Below are positions 13,333 to 16,164 of a stretch of DNA of 16,164 nt, piece after piece (the first letter of the stretch is position 1; each line of letters starts with the position of its first letter). Below the pieces are notes generated by a model. It had not been told where the DNA came from, ran no database searches, and was given only the letters and a program-made list of their open reading frames with translations. The stretch comes from DTU078 sp002397345 (lineage in GTDB: Bacteria > Bacillota > Clostridia > Oscillospirales > CAG-272), in NCBI GenBank assembly GCA_937875545.1, contig CALLYE010000164.1, forward strand, positions 1 to 16,164. Direction: 5' to 3'. A program made the translations under genes and the position numbers.

Positions 13333-16152
13333 ATGAAATTTAAGAAAGTATTGTCCGCGCTGCTCGTCTGCGTGATGGTCACAGCCATGCTGCCGCTCGG
13401 CGTGATAAACGCGAGCGCTGACGATGCCCCTGTGATAACGCTGTACTCCGCATACCCTAACCCCAGTAATCCGTATTACCTTACGGTAAGTCTTTTTGCA
13501 AATAAGCCGTGTACATTTATTTATGCTATTAACAATATTCCTTGCGGTTCTCAATTTATTAACAGCAGCGGAACGACAACCATACAGGTTCCTTTAAATT
13601 ATCTATATAACGCTGGCACCGGTATAACCGGCGCGGAGCTTAGCGGCTATATAGAGTACAACGGAAATACTTATTACAATGTTAACAGAATACAAATCGG
13701 CGCTTCTTCTTCCTACGGAACGACGAACCTGACAAATGTCAGCGTCACCGCAAACTCGTCCGGAGGTACGTTTTACTATACTGCCGATAGGCCGTGTTAT
13801 ATCTTCTATGCCGTTTCAACATCCTCTAACGCGCCGGACAGAAGTTCGGGGGCATATAACTCCCAGACGATAATCAACGCCGGAAATGGCAGTTTTGCAA
13901 TATATGACTCTTCACTTTATATATTCGGCGCACGCATATATTACTACACAACCGATGGATATAACAATTCCCAGACTGCGTATGTAACCGTAAACGGCGG
14001 TACGGGTTCATACGGCGCTCCGGTGATATCGGGTGAATCGCTCACCATGAGCTATAACGGTTATGCAACCTTCTCGTTCAACACTACAAAGGGCGGTACA
14101 ATTTACCTCGCAACCTCATCAAGCAATTACGAGAGCAAAAACTCGCTGCTTTTTACAGGTCAGACCGTGCAAACGGGAAGTAACACCCTGCAGCTTGCCA
14201 GCAATTTGTTCCAAATAGATACATATCTATACTACTATATAAAAGACACTGACGGCAGGGAAAGCGAACTTTCTAAAATCCGACCCAATACGTCAAATAC
14301 CAATGCACCGGCGTTAACAAGCGTATCGCTGTCCTCGAACTATAACAATCCGATGTCTGCAACCTTCGCTTTTAATTCCGATAAAACGGGCTATATATAT
14401 TACGCCGTTTCAAATAAAACCGGCGAAACAACAAGCTCGCTGTACTACTCTCCCGCACAGATCACCCCCGGCAGCAACTCGTTTGCGATAAACGACAATC
14501 TACTGCAATATTCCGGTGCGCGTGTGTATTATTATACATCCGACGCAAATTTCGAGAACAGATCGCAGCTTTCCTACGTTATACTGAACGGCGGCACATC
14601 CGGGACTATAACGCCGACGCTGACAAATGTCTTATTATCCACATACGGCAACAGTGTGCTGTCGTTTACCTCTGATAAAGCGGGAATACTCTACTACGCA
14701 TTGTCCACGCAGACCAACGCAAATAAAGATTCGTTATCGTTCAACTCTTATGCATTCGCGGCGGGTCAGAACTCAATTTACGTTAACAGCTCCCTGTTAT
14801 CAACACCCGGCGTGCGTCTGTATTATTATACGGTAGATCAGCAATACGGTACTTCATCGCCGCTGGCGCAGGCACTGCCTAACGTTCCTACCGGCGGTAA
14901 CAACACTGTTATCGCGGATGTGAAAATCAATGATATCGTCGCACCCGCAACCGGAAAAACGCCCTCGACCGCATACACAATCGGCGGTGGCGACAACCGC
15001 TACACAGTGTCGGGCATAAACTGGTATCTTAGCAGCTCGAACGATTTAAACCAGAATTCCAGACTTTCCTCGTCGGACAAATTCATCGCCGGGCTGCAAT
15101 ATTACGTAGCTCTCACGCTGACAGCCAAACAGGGATATTCGTTCCCTACGGATTACAACACGTTTAACACGCTGAAAATAAACGACCAGCAAGCGAGATT
15201 GCTTTCGAATTCCGCTTCAACGGTCACGATCGGACTGCTGTTTGACAAACTCGCCGCTCCCGTTAATACAAACATCAATAGCGTCATTGTCAACGGTATC
15301 GACGAACCTGTTGCGGGCAGAAAGCCCGGTAAAACCGGCACGACAGGGAATAACACGTATAAAATCGACCGCATTGAATGGAATCCCGCCACTGACACAT
15401 TCGCTAAAGGAAAAACCTATACCGTAAACGTGACTCTTATTCCGGCTGAGGGGTACAAGTTTAATACCACTTCATGGAAGATCGGTTCGCGCGACGCCTC
15501 GCTGATTTATGAAGCTAAAGACGGCTCGATGCTTGTCATTTCCAGCACCTATACTCTCGAGCCGGACTGGATAAACCCCTTCACCGACGTTGACGAGAAC
15601 AGCCGCTATTACGTTTATATCAAATACTGTTCAATTAATAAACTTTTTAACGGTATAACCGCAACCACTTTTGGTCCGACCACCACGATGAACCGCGCGA
15701 TGTTCGTAACTGTGCTCGGCCGCCTCGCGGGTATTGATGTAAATTTGTATAAAAACAAACCGCGCCGGTTCAGCGACGTGGATCCCAAAGATACCAACGC
15801 TTCATGGTACGCTCCGTATGTCGAATGGGCGGTGCAAAACCAAATCACAACCGGCTATGACAACGGCAAATTCGGCGTCAACGACCCGGTGACCCGTGAA
15901 CAGATGTGCACGTTCCTGCTCCGTTACGCCAAATACGCGGGTATTAAACTCGGTTACACTAAAAAGGACATCAAATTCCCCGATAAAAATAAAATAAGCT
16001 CCTATGCGGTTGAAGCTGTCTCGATCTACGAGCAGGCGGGTGTTGCGGTTTCAAAACCTAACACCACAGAATTCAACCCGACCACAAACGCTCTGCGCCA
16101 GGAGATCTCCGAACTTCTGATCTTGTTCATGGTAAAATACATGAACGGCTGA
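13333..16152 (+). CDS. Secreted S-layer-homology (SLH) protein with tandem repeats
   Basis: 939 residues. A Sec signal peptide (KFKK, hydrophobic 6-25, likely cut after INASA at 29) is followed by a degenerate and then four clear tandem repeats starting near 131, 229, 325 and 427. Each is about 98 residues and ends in the signature Tyr-Tyr-Tyr-Thr/Ile-x-Asp (near 203, 300, 399, 497). Each repeat also carries an inner pattern like YYAVS and a G-x-N-S turn. Two Ig-like modules follow (about 525-640 and 645-745), the second with the motif WNPATDTFAKGKTYTVNVTL. Three C-terminal SLH modules (about 747-805, 810-870, 879-937) should bind pyruvylated wall polymer. SLH2 has TREQ, SLH1 has NRAM and SLH3 has LRQE, so SLH1 and SLH3 are divergent. 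Composition is rich in Asn, Ser, Thr and Tyr, with visibly lower GC than neighbours. It is probably a cell-surface protein; no enzymatic domain is recognised. Confidence 0.93.
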   Translation: MKFKKVLSALLVCVMVTAMLPLGVINASADDAPVITLYSAYPNPSNPYYLTVSLFANKPCTFIYAINNIPCGSQFINSSGTTTIQVPLNYLYNAGTGITGAELSGYIEYNGNTYYNVNRIQIGASSSYGTTNLTNVSVTANSSGGTFYYTADRPCYIFYAVSTSSNAPDRSSGAYNSQTIINAGNGSFAIYDSSLYIFGARIYYYTTDGYNNSQTAYVTVNGGTGSYGAPVISGESLTMSYNGYATFSFNTTKGGTIYLATSSSNYESKNSLLFTGQTVQTGSNTLQLASNLFQIDTYLYYYIKDTDGRESELSKIRPNTSNTNAPALTSVSLSSNYNNPMSATFAFNSDKTGYIYYAVSNKTGETTSSLYYSPAQITPGSNSFAINDNLLQYSGARVYYYTSDANFENRSQLSYVILNGGTSGTITPTLTNVLLSTYGNSVLSFTSDKAGILYYALSTQTNANKDSLSFNSYAFAAGQNSIYVNSSLLSTPGVRLYYYTVDQQYGTSSPLAQALPNVPTGGNNTVIADVKINDIVAPATGKTPSTAYTIGGGDNRYTVSGINWYLSSSNDLNQNSRLSSSDKFIAGLQYYVALTLTAKQGYSFPTDYNTFNTLKINDQQARLLSNSASTVTIGLLFDKLAAPVNTNINSVIVNGIDEPVAGRKPGKTGTTGNNTYKIDRIEWNPATDTFAKGKTYTVNVTLIPAEGYKFNTTSWKIGSRDASLIYEAKDGSMLVISSTYTLEPDWINPFTDVDENSRYYVYIKYCSINKLFNGITATTFGPTTTMNRAMFVTVLGRLAGIDVNLYKNKPRRFSDVDPKDTNASWYAPYVEWAVQNQITTGYDNGKFGVNDPVTREQMCTFLLRYAKYAGIKLGYTKKDIKFPDKNKISSYAVEAVSIYEQAGVAVSKPNTTEFNPTTNALRQEISELLILFMVKYMNG

Positions 16153-16164
16153 CGGGGGAACGGG
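16153..16164 (+). repeat. Truncated copy of the G-rich 3'-end element
   Basis: CGGGGGAACGGG directly follows the TGA of the SLH protein gene and runs off the window. It is the exact reverse complement of 51-62, so it has the same orientation relative to its upstream gene as the element after the URO-D-fold gene. Confidence 0.55.

Noticed and set aside
13333..16152. Surface protein as an adhesin or enzyme with a defined ligand
   Set aside because: No catalytic motif or known ligand-binding domain is recognisable, so only a surface-structural call is made.

Overview
This 16.2 kb window looks like chromosomal DNA from an anaerobic member of the class Clostridia (Firmicutes/Bacillota). The reasons are a MecA-type ClpC adaptor, a pyrophosphate-type phosphofructokinase, a uroporphyrinogen-decarboxylase-fold protein of the kind common in anaerobes, an S-layer-homology surface protein, Gram-positive sigma-A promoters (TTGACA/TATAAT with 17-bp spacers) and purine-rich ribosome binding sites. 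No phage, transposon, CRISPR or plasmid gene is visible. The content is mainly housekeeping plus accessory metabolism, and I did not find a clear undescribed multi-gene system.

Left part, 66-9431, all on the minus strand. In order of transcription: a TTG-started AMP-binding acyl-activating enzyme, an acyl carrier protein, a membrane-anchored NERD nuclease-domain protein, a COG2509-like flavoprotein, a homoserine dehydrogenase without an ACT domain, MecA, a type 4 (Fe-S) uracil-DNA glycosylase, an AEC-family transporter, and a URO-D-fold protein. The acyl-activating enzyme and ACP form a clear two-gene unit behind a perfect sigma-A promoter. MecA has its own promoter. The glycosylase probably has its own promoter and a structured leader of about 150 nt.

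Middle, 9432-9703, is a 272-bp divergent promoter region firing both ways.

Right part, 9704-16152, all on the plus strand: a TIM-barrel sugar phosphate isomerase/epimerase-like protein, a membrane-anchored hypothetical protein, a small membrane protein, tRNA-Glu(CTC) with its own promoter and terminator, PPi-dependent 6-phosphofructokinase, and a 939-residue secreted S-layer-homology protein with tandem repeats of about 98 residues rich in Tyr, Asn and Ser.

The most unusual DNA features are at the edges. Positions 4-62 hold a perfect 11-bp hairpin next to an 8-bp tandem repeat. On the coding strand of the neighbouring gene this forms a five-tract G-quadruplex motif. The last 12 bases of the window, immediately after the S-layer gene stop codon, are the exact reverse complement of part of this element, which suggests a dispersed G-rich repeat placed downstream of genes. 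GC-rich palindromes also sit in several other intergenic gaps.
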